From NCBI GenBank assembly GCA_036399495.1, contig DASWMZ010000087.1, forward strand, positions 1 through 6,760: a stretch of DNA of 6,760 nt, read 5' to 3'. This DNA comes from Paradesertivirga sp036399495 (GTDB lineage: Bacteria > Bacteroidota > Bacteroidia > Sphingobacteriales > Sphingobacteriaceae). This document shows positions 1 through 6,093 of the stretch, piece after piece. Under the pieces are notes generated by a model. That model was given only the letters and a program-made list of their open reading frames with translations, was not told the origin of the DNA and ran no database searches. Made by a program: the position numbers and the translations under genes. How positions within the stretch are numbered: the first letter of the stretch is position 1; each line of letters opens with the position of its first letter.

Positions 1-465
1 TCCTACACTCATTGGCATAAAATCGATATTATAATCGTTGCTTGGTGCAGAATAACCTCCAACGGCAAAAAGCGAAATATTTTGCTTACCGAAGGCCTTT
101 TTAACCGGTTTCCACTTAACAAAAAAGCTTACATCCTGAAAGCCTTTTAATCCGGCAAGGGTTCCTTTATTTGCATCAGTTGCTACGTACGGCAATCCGG
201 CAATAAGATTTAACTTATCAGATAACCCGTAATTCAACATCAACATGTATGATTTAGTCGAAAGCCGCCCGATATTATCATTATTCCGCTTAAAGGTACC
301 TTCCCAGTAGTCGGACCAACTGTTATAGCCAAAGTCTGCTGCTACGCATAATGTGTTCTTAGGCATCATGAGAGCGTCCTGCTCCGTTTGCGCTACGGCC
401 GGTACAAATAGGCCCATGCCGCTGAACATTGCAGCAGCACAGGTAAATAATTTAAATAGTCTCAT
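1..465 (-). CDS. Outer-membrane beta-barrel protein (transporter/MetA-pathway-like), N-terminal part, runs off left edge
   Basis: The frame is open from an ATG at 463-465 to the window edge, giving 155 codons without a stop, so the gene is incomplete here. Residues 1-25 form a classical signal peptide: MRLFKLF basic start, hydrophobic core, then an AVA site followed by Gln26. The mature part has alternating short strands typical of outer-membrane barrels. The stretch around residues 73-92 (YMLMLNYGLSDKLNLIAGLP) followed by a Gly-rich GLKGFQDVSFFVKWK segment at 105-119 resembles the Bacteroidota 'transporter' / putative MetA-pathway phenol-degradation family (PF13557 type), whose members are uncharacterised outer-membrane channels. 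That family call is from memory of its pattern. Any substrate is unknown. The start is supported by an AAGGA at 470-474, only four bases from the ATG. The stop of the preceding remnant frame lies seven bases upstream, which suggests the gene was once second in an operon. An alternative is another porin-like barrel family; export to the outer membrane is the firmer part of the call. Confidence 0.75.
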   Translation of the reverse strand, partial: MRLFKLFTCAAAMFSGMGLFVPAVAQTEQDALMMPKNTLCVAADFGYNSWSDYWEGTFKRNNDNIGRLSTKSYMLMLNYGLSDKLNLIAGLPYVATDANKGTLAGLKGFQDVSFFVKWKPVKKAFGKQNISLFAVGGYSAPSNDYNIDFMPMSVG

Positions 466-475
466 CGTATCCTTA
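466..475 (-). promoter_or_regulatory. Ribosome binding site of the barrel protein, fused to the upstream stop codon
   Basis: Read on the minus strand the ten bases are TAAGGATACG, directly before the ATG at 465. The TAA is the stop of the upstream 33-codon frame and its last A's continue into AAGGA, a partial Shine-Dalgarno. The spacing of about four bases is shorter than ideal. The arrangement looks like termination-reinitiation coupling between the two frames. Confidence 0.45.
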
Positions 476-574
476 GAACTTGAATGTAAGACCAAGATTC
501 ACAGCGTAATTGGCGAAAGCCACATCGCCGTTAACTTTGTTCGTAGTAGTAAAAATAGAGTATAAAAATTTCAT
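473..574 (-). pseudogene. Probable C-terminal remnant of an outer-membrane beta-barrel gene
   Basis: A minus-strand frame runs from an ATG at 572-574 to a TAA at 473-475 and would encode 33 residues. Its last 20 or so residues (…NGDVAFANYAVNLGLTFKF) have the alternating pattern of a final transmembrane beta strand and end in Phe, the C-terminal signature recognised by the BAM barrel-assembly machinery. A 33-residue protein cannot be a barrel. The first eight residues (MKFLYSIF) do not look like barrel sequence, and going further upstream in frame there are 14 more codons and then a stop at 617-619. The simplest reading is that a deletion or rearrangement removed most of an outer-membrane protein gene, leaving its end directly in front of the intact barrel gene with a seven-base gap. 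Alternatives: a real small protein, or chance. The break would lie near position 550. Confidence 0.5.
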
Positions 575-765
575 GATAACAATAGATAAGCACTTCAAAG
601 TACTTGTTTGGTTAATTTAATAATAGGAGATTTGGGCCTGCGATTATGCAGTGCCTGGATGAATACAAAATCAATAATTGAGCTCAAACAACTATTTATA
701 CGGTAAATACACTCTATTAAATTGAGTATAACCCAAGTGTTGTTGCTATGAAGGAAGTATTGATT
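575..765. other. Intergenic region without a recognisable gene
   Basis: This stretch separates the stop of the small exported protein from the barrel remnant. I found no open frame longer than about 15 codons with a plausible start, no strong GC-rich terminator hairpin and no clear TAnnTTTG promoter in the minus direction. It may be residual DNA from the rearrangement that truncated the upstream barrel gene. A promoter for the barrel gene at 465 would have to lie here, but I cannot point to one. Confidence 0.5.
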
Positions 766-1320
766 TTAAGCCTTAAAGTTTGGCGGCTTAATTAACTTCT
801 GAAAGTTAAACTGGGAAAGTAAGGTAGAATTTTTAATAATGTAGTTTGAGGTTTCTTGTGGAAGAACCTGTAAACTCCAAGTATTTTCTTTTGCTATATA
901 CTCGCTAATTAGTGTTTTAAATACCGATGTATTTTCTGACTTTTTCTGATGAGGGGTTTTTAAACCATTAACCAGCTCAAAAAACCGGCCATGTGCCGAC
1001 TCTAGTTTGGCTTTTTGATGGTTCGGAAGGCAAAGCAAAACGAGTGAATCGACAATTACTTTACGCTTAACATATTTATAGTATTTCCCGTCTACTTCTA
1101 TTTCACCGTTTACACGTTCAAAATCTTTCCATTCTGTGCTATAAGGTAGTTTGAAAGGAATCTTAATTTCAATAAGGTCTGATTCTTTGTAGTTATTATT
1201 GTCAAGCTGTACCTCGGCAAGTGTGTTAGCACGTTGTTCTACCAAATACCCTAAAATGCGGTAGCCAAAGCTATTAAATAGCAGAGTTACAAGCATTAAT
1301 AAAGCAAATAGCTTCTTCAA
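766..1320 (-). CDS. Small exported/membrane-anchored conserved hypothetical protein
   Basis: This encodes 184 residues of unknown function. Residues 1-20 (MKKLFALLMLVTLLFNSFGY) form a basic-then-hydrophobic segment fitting a signal peptide or single membrane anchor. There is no lipobox cysteine. The rest is soluble and mixed alpha/beta: an acidic linker (LDNNNYKESDLIEIKIPF, 39-56), a conserved-looking core with PYSTEWKDFERVNGEIEVDGKYYKYVKRKV (about 59-88), a VLLCLP strand at 94-99, and a C-terminus containing KPPNFKA. I recall similar small proteins as conserved hypotheticals in Bacteroidota, sometimes beside TonB-dependent receptor genes, but no function is known to me. The start is TTG at 1318-1320: no in-frame ATG exists between it and the upstream stop at 1363-1365. 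The next ATG (1294-1296, codon 9) would remove the two lysines of the signal sequence. No Shine-Dalgarno is visible at either. The gene lies 170 bp downstream of the large lipoprotein gene on the same strand, so co-transcription is possible. Confidence 0.75.
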   Translation of the reverse strand: MKKLFALLMLVTLLFNSFGYRILGYLVEQRANTLAEVQLDNNNYKESDLIEIKIPFKLPYSTEWKDFERVNGEIEVDGKYYKYVKRKVIVDSLVLLCLPNHQKAKLESAHGRFFELVNGLKTPHQKKSENTSVFKTLISEYIAKENTWSLQVLPQETSNYIIKNSTLLSQFNFQKLIKPPNFKA

Positions 1321-1368
1321 ATTATCGCCAGGTTTATAATGGTTGGGTACTAATGGGCCAAATTACAA

Positions 1369-1387
1369 AAACATTTTATAAATGTTT
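1369..1387. repeat. 19-bp AT-rich palindrome between lipoprotein and small exported gene
   Basis: Two perfect 8-base arms, AAACATTT and AAATGTTT, flank a 3-base TAT centre. It lies about 100 bp downstream of the large lipoprotein gene's stop and about 50 bp upstream of the TTG start of the small gene. In the minus-strand transcript it could be a weak U-followed hairpin ending the lipoprotein message, or a dimeric regulator site for the next gene. The stem is nearly all A-T, so a strong intrinsic terminator is unlikely. Confidence 0.35.
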
Positions 1388-1428
1388 GAAAAAAATTCAA
1401 GTTTAACTTAATAATTAAAACTCGTAAA

Positions 1429-1452
1429 AATTTCATTTAGAAATTCATTTAG
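1429..1452. repeat. Short tandem repeat, two 12-bp units
   Basis: AATTTCATTTAG is followed directly by AAATTCATTTAG, differing at one position. It sits 39 bp beyond the lipoprotein gene's stop codon. In AT-rich DNA this may be a chance or slippage duplication; no function is evident. Confidence 0.4.
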
Positions 1453-1490
1453 TGCGATGGAAGGTTTAAATCATATGATTCGCTGGAAAT

Positions 1491-4400
1491 CTATTTTCTG
1501 CCATTGCTAGAATAAATTTTTATATGGTCGTTATTAATTGCAATCAAATATGCGGGTATCCCTGCTCTATTTATTTTGATGATATCCCTTATCGCTCCCC
1601 TAATTGAAAGTCCACTAACAGAAGCTGGTACAGTCTTAAATTTTCCATTACCCAAACCTCTTAAATATAAGCCATAAGAAGCATCGTAAATCCCCACATC
1701 GGGTTTGCTTTGATAAAAGTTCCCTCCAAGTAGCAGATCTGTCTTCCCATCCTGGTCTATGTCATCTGCAAGAATACCATAGATTGGAGAAAATTGAGCT
1801 TCTATAGGTAGAGCTTCAAGCCTGAACGCCCCTTTTTGGTTATTTATTAAAATACTGCTTTCAAAGTTATAGGCCTCAAGCTTTATAGCTCCATTTAATT
1901 CCTGAGCGCTGAAAATGTCTGCTACCGTTTGTTCCTTATATTGTTCATACCTAAAATACTTCTTTTGCAAAGAGGGTATTTGAGCTACCAGATCATGCCG
2001 GAGTATTAATGGATATTGTTTTTTTCCGTTATATGTACAAATAAGCTGTTCTACTACTCCATTTTTGTCAAAATCGTTAGAATACATAGTTACAGGTTTA
2101 TCTTTACCCGCTCTAAATCTGCTGTTTAAGCCATGATTTCCTGCAATTATATCCGGGTAACCGTCATTGTTTACATCAGCAATTGCTAATTTGTTCCACC
2201 AGCCGTGAGAACTCTCTAATCCTGCGGGTGATGTAACTTCTTGTAGCGTCCCTTTTGCGTTAAGGAAAATTCTTATTGGCATGTATTCTCCAGTAATCAC
2301 CAAATCGGGTTTACCATCGCGGTTATAATCAAACCATTGTGCATCGGTAATCATTCCGACATTTTTCAAATCAGGAGCAGTTATTGGTGTAACGTCTCTA
2401 AAAATTCCTTTTCCATCGTTTTGTAAAATATATCCGTTTACAGAACGTCCGTAAGCAAATGGTTTTAAGCGTTCTCCTAAAAATATGTCCAAATCTTGGT
2501 CGCCATCATAATCAGCTACCGCGATGCATGATGTTGAAGCCTCCAAATTTTTCGGAGGAAAGATTTGCGCAGACTTACTGAAAATCCCTTTTCCGTTGTT
2601 GACGTACAATCTGTTTTTTAAAGCAGGAGAGCCTGCCTTGAATTCGCTGCCGCCACTGCAAACGAAAAGATCCTGATCAGAATCATTATCTGCATCAAAA
2701 AATTGACAGTCGACGTCTTCGCTCTGGCTGTCTGCCTCTAACAAAATTTGATTGCTCTTAATGAAGCTACCAGCTTTATTTTGAATAAATAATGAGCCTG
2801 CCTGGCCACTTGCGCCGCCAATAAACACATCTTCTAAGCCGTCGGCATTTACATCGGCTTTCGCAAGGCATGGGCCTTGGGTAGAGTGCATTTGGAATAT
2901 CAGATGAGCAAAATCGAAATCGGTATAAGGGTTTTCCTGATGTTTAAAATCCAGGGTCGACTTTGTACTTACATCTTTAAAAAGAGAAATAGAGGGTGTT
3001 TTTTGGAATGCTTTATGGTAAATTACCCCTTTATCCTGGTTTAATGTTAGCTCCTGATTGGTTTTAATATCCATGTAACCCCTGGTCTTTCCATTGGGCC
3101 ACGCTACAATTATAGAATCAACTTTCTTAATCTGGCCTAAGCCAAAGTTTAAGCGGCTATCAACAGTAGACTGAAAACCCCGTCCTGGCCTTTGTTCGAG
3201 CATTTTTATTTGGTTTCCAAAATGAAGTGTCACTTTTGCTCCGGTGGCCGCTGTATTATCACCCTGGCCTATTAGCTTTACTTTCAAATAGTTGTTTTCT
3301 GGATGCTGCTGCCGGCTTTCGTTTCTGTATAGGGAAACCGGCATGTTTACATTATTAATTACCAGGTCCAGGTCGCCATCGTTGTCAAAATCAGCGTAAG
3401 CAGAACCATTAGAATAGCCTGGCTCTTCAAGACCCCAATTTTTCGCAACGTTAGAGAAAGTGAGGTTCCCGTTATTGCGATAGGCATAGTTAGAAATGGG
3501 GTTAGATGGGATAAGGTCAACCAGCTTTTCGTAGTCCAGCCCCTCTCCACGAAGGGCATTTTTTGCCACTTCTTCGCTTGATAAATACTGAATGTAATCC
3601 TGGTTAGTTACGTCTAGGTAAATTCCGTTCGCAATGAAGATGTCTTTTAAACCATCATTATCAAAATCAGCAATAAGAGGGCCCCAGCTCCAGTCCGAAG
3701 CTTCAATCCCTGCATATCGCCCAATTTCGCTGAAAGTATTGTTGCCATTGTTAAGTTGCAGCGTATTTCGTGAAAACTGGTGATGGTAGCCATTGTTCAA
3801 ATTGTAAATATATTTATCCCAATTTTCGAATGATGTATTTGTTTTGAGTCTTACCTCACTTTCAGGAAGCATTTCCGTTACAAAAATATCCTGTTGACCA
3901 TCATTGTTGATATCAGCAATGTCGACACCCATTGAGGAGGCGCTGATACTGTTAATTTGTTTTGTAAGGCTTTCGGTAAAGCCGCCTTTTTGATTATTTA
4001 TATAAAGGTAATCTCGTTCAAAAAAATCATTGGAGATGTAGATATCCTGCCAGCCGTCGTTATCAATGTCTGCTACAGACAATCCCATTCCAAACCCAAT
4101 AACGCTTCCGTAAATTCCGGTTTCTTTGCTTACATCAACAAACTTGCCTTTATCATTTCGCAATAGTTTATCGCCACCCAGACTGTCACGGTGCGTTCTA
4201 ACCTGGTTAGTTAAATTAAAGGTACCAATAGACTGGTTGGAGTTGTTTAGAATGTACAGGTCCAAATCGTTGTCTCGGTCGTAATCAAAGAAAGCCGCAT
4301 GAGTAGTTAGGCCCTGGTCGGCAACGCCATATTCATTAGCTTTTTCAGTAAAGGTTAGGTTCTTATTATTGATGTACAGTTGGTTTGCGTTGTTTTTGCC

Positions 4401-4853
4401 AGTTTCATCGCCGCTGTTACATATATAAATATCTGCAAAACCATCCGCGTTTACATCGGCAATAGCCACCCCGGTACTCCATTGGTCAGATTTGTTAATT
4501 CCGGCTTTTTCAGAGATATCCTCAAATTTGAAATTGCCTTTATTCAGATATAATTTATTTGGCTGCATGTTTCCTGTAAGGAAAACATCAATTAAATCGT
4601 CGTTATTAAAATCTGCCAGGCCAACCCCACCACCATTATAATAGCTTCTGTAAGTGAAAATATTGAAGCTTTTATCGAATTTGAGTGTGTTTTTAAAATC
4701 GAGCTTGCTATAGCCCGATGGTACAGAAGTAAATAGTTTAGTAGAATTGTTAGGGATAGAATCATTAATACAGCTGCTTGCCAGTGATGCAGAAAGGAAC
4801 AGTAAAAAATTCACAAAGCATTTTGGGATACGTAACAAGCGATTCAATTTCAA
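1491..4853 (-). CDS. Double beta-propeller FG-GAP/VCBS lipoprotein with central ASPIC/UnbV domain
   Basis: This encodes 1120 residues, the usual size of the Bacteroidota 'VCBS repeat-containing / CRTAC1-like' proteins. Residues 1-28 are a lipoprotein signal: basic N-terminus (R5, R8, K11), hydrophobic core 13-24, and LASSC with Cys28 as the probable lipidated residue. Seven calcium-loop motifs of the D-x-[DN]-x-[DN]-x-x-x-D type start near residues 81, 133, 190, 262, 314, 396 and 488. An ASPIC/UnbV domain follows at about 522-605, with ATGAKVTL, the RPGRGFQST segment and the VAWPNGK motif. A second set of loops starts near 667, 720, 781, 842, 893 and 1031. Each set fits a beta-propeller. The family is generally surface-exposed and thought to bind ligands such as carbohydrate or protein; no catalytic activity or ligand can be assigned. 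The start is TTG at 4851-4853, directly after an in-frame TGA; no ATG occurs before residue 96, so a non-ATG start is needed to keep the signal peptide (TTG codons 3 and 6 are alternatives). The gene is divergent from the ECF sigma factor, 92 bp apart. Confidence 0.93.
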   Translation of the reverse strand: MKLNRLLRIPKCFVNFLLFLSASLASSCINDSIPNNSTKLFTSVPSGYSKLDFKNTLKFDKSFNIFTYRSYYNGGGVGLADFNNDDLIDVFLTGNMQPNKLYLNKGNFKFEDISEKAGINKSDQWSTGVAIADVNADGFADIYICNSGDETGKNNANQLYINNKNLTFTEKANEYGVADQGLTTHAAFFDYDRDNDLDLYILNNSNQSIGTFNLTNQVRTHRDSLGGDKLLRNDKGKFVDVSKETGIYGSVIGFGMGLSVADIDNDGWQDIYISNDFFERDYLYINNQKGGFTESLTKQINSISASSMGVDIADINNDGQQDIFVTEMLPESEVRLKTNTSFENWDKYIYNLNNGYHHQFSRNTLQLNNGNNTFSEIGRYAGIEASDWSWGPLIADFDNDGLKDIFIANGIYLDVTNQDYIQYLSSEEVAKNALRGEGLDYEKLVDLIPSNPISNYAYRNNGNLTFSNVAKNWGLEEPGYSNGSAYADFDNDGDLDLVINNVNMPVSLYRNESRQQHPENNYLKVKLIGQGDNTAATGAKVTLHFGNQIKMLEQRPGRGFQSTVDSRLNFGLGQIKKVDSIIVAWPNGKTRGYMDIKTNQELTLNQDKGVIYHKAFQKTPSISLFKDVSTKSTLDFKHQENPYTDFDFAHLIFQMHSTQGPCLAKADVNADGLEDVFIGGASGQAGSLFIQNKAGSFIKSNQILLEADSQSEDVDCQFFDADNDSDQDLFVCSGGSEFKAGSPALKNRLYVNNGKGIFSKSAQIFPPKNLEASTSCIAVADYDGDQDLDIFLGERLKPFAYGRSVNGYILQNDGKGIFRDVTPITAPDLKNVGMITDAQWFDYNRDGKPDLVITGEYMPIRIFLNAKGTLQEVTSPAGLESSHGWWNKLAIADVNNDGYPDIIAGNHGLNSRFRAGKDKPVTMYSNDFDKNGVVEQLICTYNGKKQYPLILRHDLVAQIPSLQKKYFRYEQYKEQTVADIFSAQELNGAIKLEAYNFESSILINNQKGAFRLEALPIEAQFSPIYGILADDIDQDGKTDLLLGGNFYQSKPDVGIYDASYGLYLRGLGNGKFKTVPASVSGLSIRGAIRDIIKINRAGIPAYLIAINNDHIKIYSSNGRK

Positions 4854-4881
4854 TCAGAGATGTCTTTATAAGGATATAAGT

Positions 4882-4916
4882 CAAATCTAAAAATTCTTAT
4901 CTGTAATATTTGCAAC
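4882..4916 (-). promoter_or_regulatory. Bacteroidota-type promoter for the FG-GAP lipoprotein gene
   Basis: On the minus strand TAGATTTG at 4882-4889 matches the Bacteroidota -7 consensus TAnnTTTG exactly. GTTG at 4913-4916 lies 23 bases upstream, at the long end of the spacing known for the TTG -33 element in this phylum. Initiation would fall near 4876, leaving a leader of roughly 20-25 bases before the TTG start at 4853. It reads as a housekeeping sigma promoter. No equally good match was found for the divergent sigma gene. Confidence 0.55.
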
Positions 4917-4945
4917 TCTTTGTCGACTAATTCTGCAAAACGTTT

Positions 4946-5437
4946 ATGGAACAGCACTTTATCAGTTTAATAAATCAACATCGAGGGATACTTTACAAGA
5001 TTTGTAACCTCTATTGTGATGATGATGAAGATAAGAAAGACCTTTTCCAGGAAATTGTGATCCAGCTTTGGCGTTCGTTTCCGGCCTTTAGAAATGATTC
5101 TAAGCCATCAACCTGGATGTATCGAGTTGGATTGAATACCGCGATTTCCAATTTCAGAAAGGAAAGCAGAAAGCCTGAGCGTTTCCCTTTATCTGACAAA
5201 GAATTACAAATCCCGGATCTAGAAGAAATGTCTTTGAAGAACGAACAATTAGGGCTTTTGAAGAAAGCGATCGAGAAGCTGAATCAAATCGAAAAAGCAA
5301 TAATTATGCTATATCTGGATGAAAAAAGTTATGATGAAATTTCTGACATCATTGGAATAACCCGTACGAATGTCGGGGTTAGAATTAACCGAATCAAAAG
5401 CAAACTGGAGAACATTATTAAACATACAAGATCATGA
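4946..5437 (+). CDS. ECF-type RNA polymerase sigma factor (sigma-70 family)
   Basis: This encodes 163 residues, a normal length for an extracytoplasmic-function sigma factor, with only regions 2 and 4. Region 2 spans about 5-73: DLFQEIVIQLWRSFPAFRN (32-50) is the core-binding 2.1/2.2 helix, and STWMYRVGLNTAISNFRK (55-72) is the -10 recognition part. An acidic linker (about 80-98) leads to region 4 at about 101-155, with a helix-turn-helix in YDEISDIIGITRTNVGVRIN (129-148) for -35 recognition. It would direct core RNA polymerase to a small regulon. Two cysteines (C20, C24) sit in region 2.1, a possible redox curiosity. The start ATG at 4946 gives a full region 2; no Shine-Dalgarno is visible, which is common in this phylum. 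Its stop overlaps the next gene's start in ATGA, so the two proteins are almost certainly co-translated. It is not accompanied by FecR and SusC/D genes, so it is not the classic polysaccharide-utilisation type. The cognate promoter cannot be read from this window. Confidence 0.93.
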   Translation: MEQHFISLINQHRGILYKICNLYCDDDEDKKDLFQEIVIQLWRSFPAFRNDSKPSTWMYRVGLNTAISNFRKESRKPERFPLSDKELQIPDLEEMSLKNEQLGLLKKAIEKLNQIEKAIIMLYLDEKSYDEISDIIGITRTNVGVRINRIKSKLENIIKHTRS

Positions 5438-6090
5438 ACTTTGAAAATTTAAAAATAGTGTGGCAAGAATTTGATATTAAATTGCAATCTACCCAGGCAC
5501 TAAGCGATAGACTAATAATTAGTATGATTAAGGAGCGTTCTGCCTCAAGGTTGTCGAAAGTTAAAAGGCGTTTTAACTTCTTGAGCCTATACTTAGCCGG
5601 ATGGACGTTTGTGGGTTTATGTATATTGATTGGCAATCCCTTCGATTACACGCAAACCATAGAGTTTATTCCGATTTGGATCTATTCTTTATGTATGCTA
5701 TTGCTCTCTATTGCTATGATAAATCTTAGTTTGAATCTGCACAAAACGGAAATTAACCAAAACTCATTGCATTGCTCGATCAATAAAGTAATCGGGATTA
5801 TTAGTGAATACGAAAAGCCAGCTCATCTTCTTCGCTGGGCATTAAGATTGCTAATATTTTCGGGTACCTTTCTGTTTCCCTTATCTTTTTTGCCAAGAAA
5901 AATTGAGCGTTTGGGTATTTGGGGTGGTATTGGCGATATGCTTATTAGTATTTTAATTTCAGCCGTGCTGATTTTTGTCGCACACAAGCTGGGTGCATTT
6001 AAGCATCATCAAGCTGAAAAATTTCAGGAAGACTTGCGGGAGCTTGATGAATTAAAAAGCCTTTCGAAAGAGATGCAACAGCAAGATTAA
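5434..6090 (+). CDS. Four-helix membrane protein, probable anti-sigma/partner of the ECF sigma factor
   Basis: This encodes 218 residues. A cytoplasmic N-terminal segment (MNFENLKIVWQEFDIKLQST, 1-20) is followed by a basic stretch (KVKRR, 42-46) and four predicted membrane helices at about 48-67, 78-101, 134-154 and 163-183. A charged, coiled-coil-prone tail rich in Glu and Lys follows (190-216). The N-terminal 'MNFENLK..WQ' opening resembles membrane proteins that I recall following ECF sigma genes in Sphingobacteriia and that are presumed anti-sigma factors; this is recognition of a pattern, not a named domain. I see no zinc-binding HxxxCxxC anti-sigma motif and no FecR domain. The ATG at 5434 overlaps the sigma stop codon (ATGA), which indicates translational coupling and a fixed stoichiometry, typical of sigma/anti-sigma pairs. 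Function as an anti-sigma is an inference from position and topology. The 3' end overlaps the convergent epimerase gene by four bases. Confidence 0.8.
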   Translation: MNFENLKIVWQEFDIKLQSTQALSDRLIISMIKERSASRLSKVKRRFNFLSLYLAGWTFVGLCILIGNPFDYTQTIEFIPIWIYSLCMLLLSIAMINLSLNLHKTEINQNSLHCSINKVIGIISEYEKPAHLLRWALRLLIFSGTFLFPLSFLPRKIERLGIWGGIGDMLISILISAVLIFVAHKLGAFKHHQAEKFQEDLRELDELKSLSKEMQQQD

Positions 6091-6093
6091 TCT
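6084..6093. repeat. 10-bp palindrome containing both convergent stop codons
   Basis: AGATTAATCT is a perfect inverted repeat. Its central TTAA provides the TAA of the plus-strand membrane protein (6088-6090) and the TAA of the minus-strand epimerase (6087-6089). No GC-rich hairpin or U-run follows on either strand, so it is not a convincing terminator, and read-through of both genes into each other is possible. Confidence 0.6.

Noticed and set aside
353..565. Plus-strand open frame of 70 codons
   Set aside because: It lies antisense to the barrel gene and its upstream remnant, whose minus-strand translations have a clear signal peptide and barrel C-terminus. The plus-strand product has no recognisable features.
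765..777. TTTAAG-C-CTTAAA palindrome at the end of the small exported gene as a terminator
   Set aside because: It has a one-base loop, an AT-rich stem, lies mostly inside coding sequence, and no U-run follows.
3359..3559. Minus-strand 66-codon frame inside the lipoprotein gene
   Set aside because: It is an out-of-frame shadow of the repetitive Asp-loop coding sequence; the main frame is intact through this region.
3957..4166. Plus-strand 69-codon frame
   Set aside because: Antisense to the FG-GAP loops; the product is a by-product of their repeated codons.
1491..4853. Reading the repeated Asp-rich motifs as a DNA-level tandem repeat or recent duplication
   Set aside because: The motifs are spaced irregularly by 40-90 residues and the intervening sequence is diverged, which fits ancient protein repeats rather than recent DNA repeats.
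5418..5636. Minus-strand 72-codon frame opposite the start of the membrane protein
   Set aside because: It covers the sigma/membrane-protein junction, where the plus-strand frames have clear domains and an ATGA overlap.
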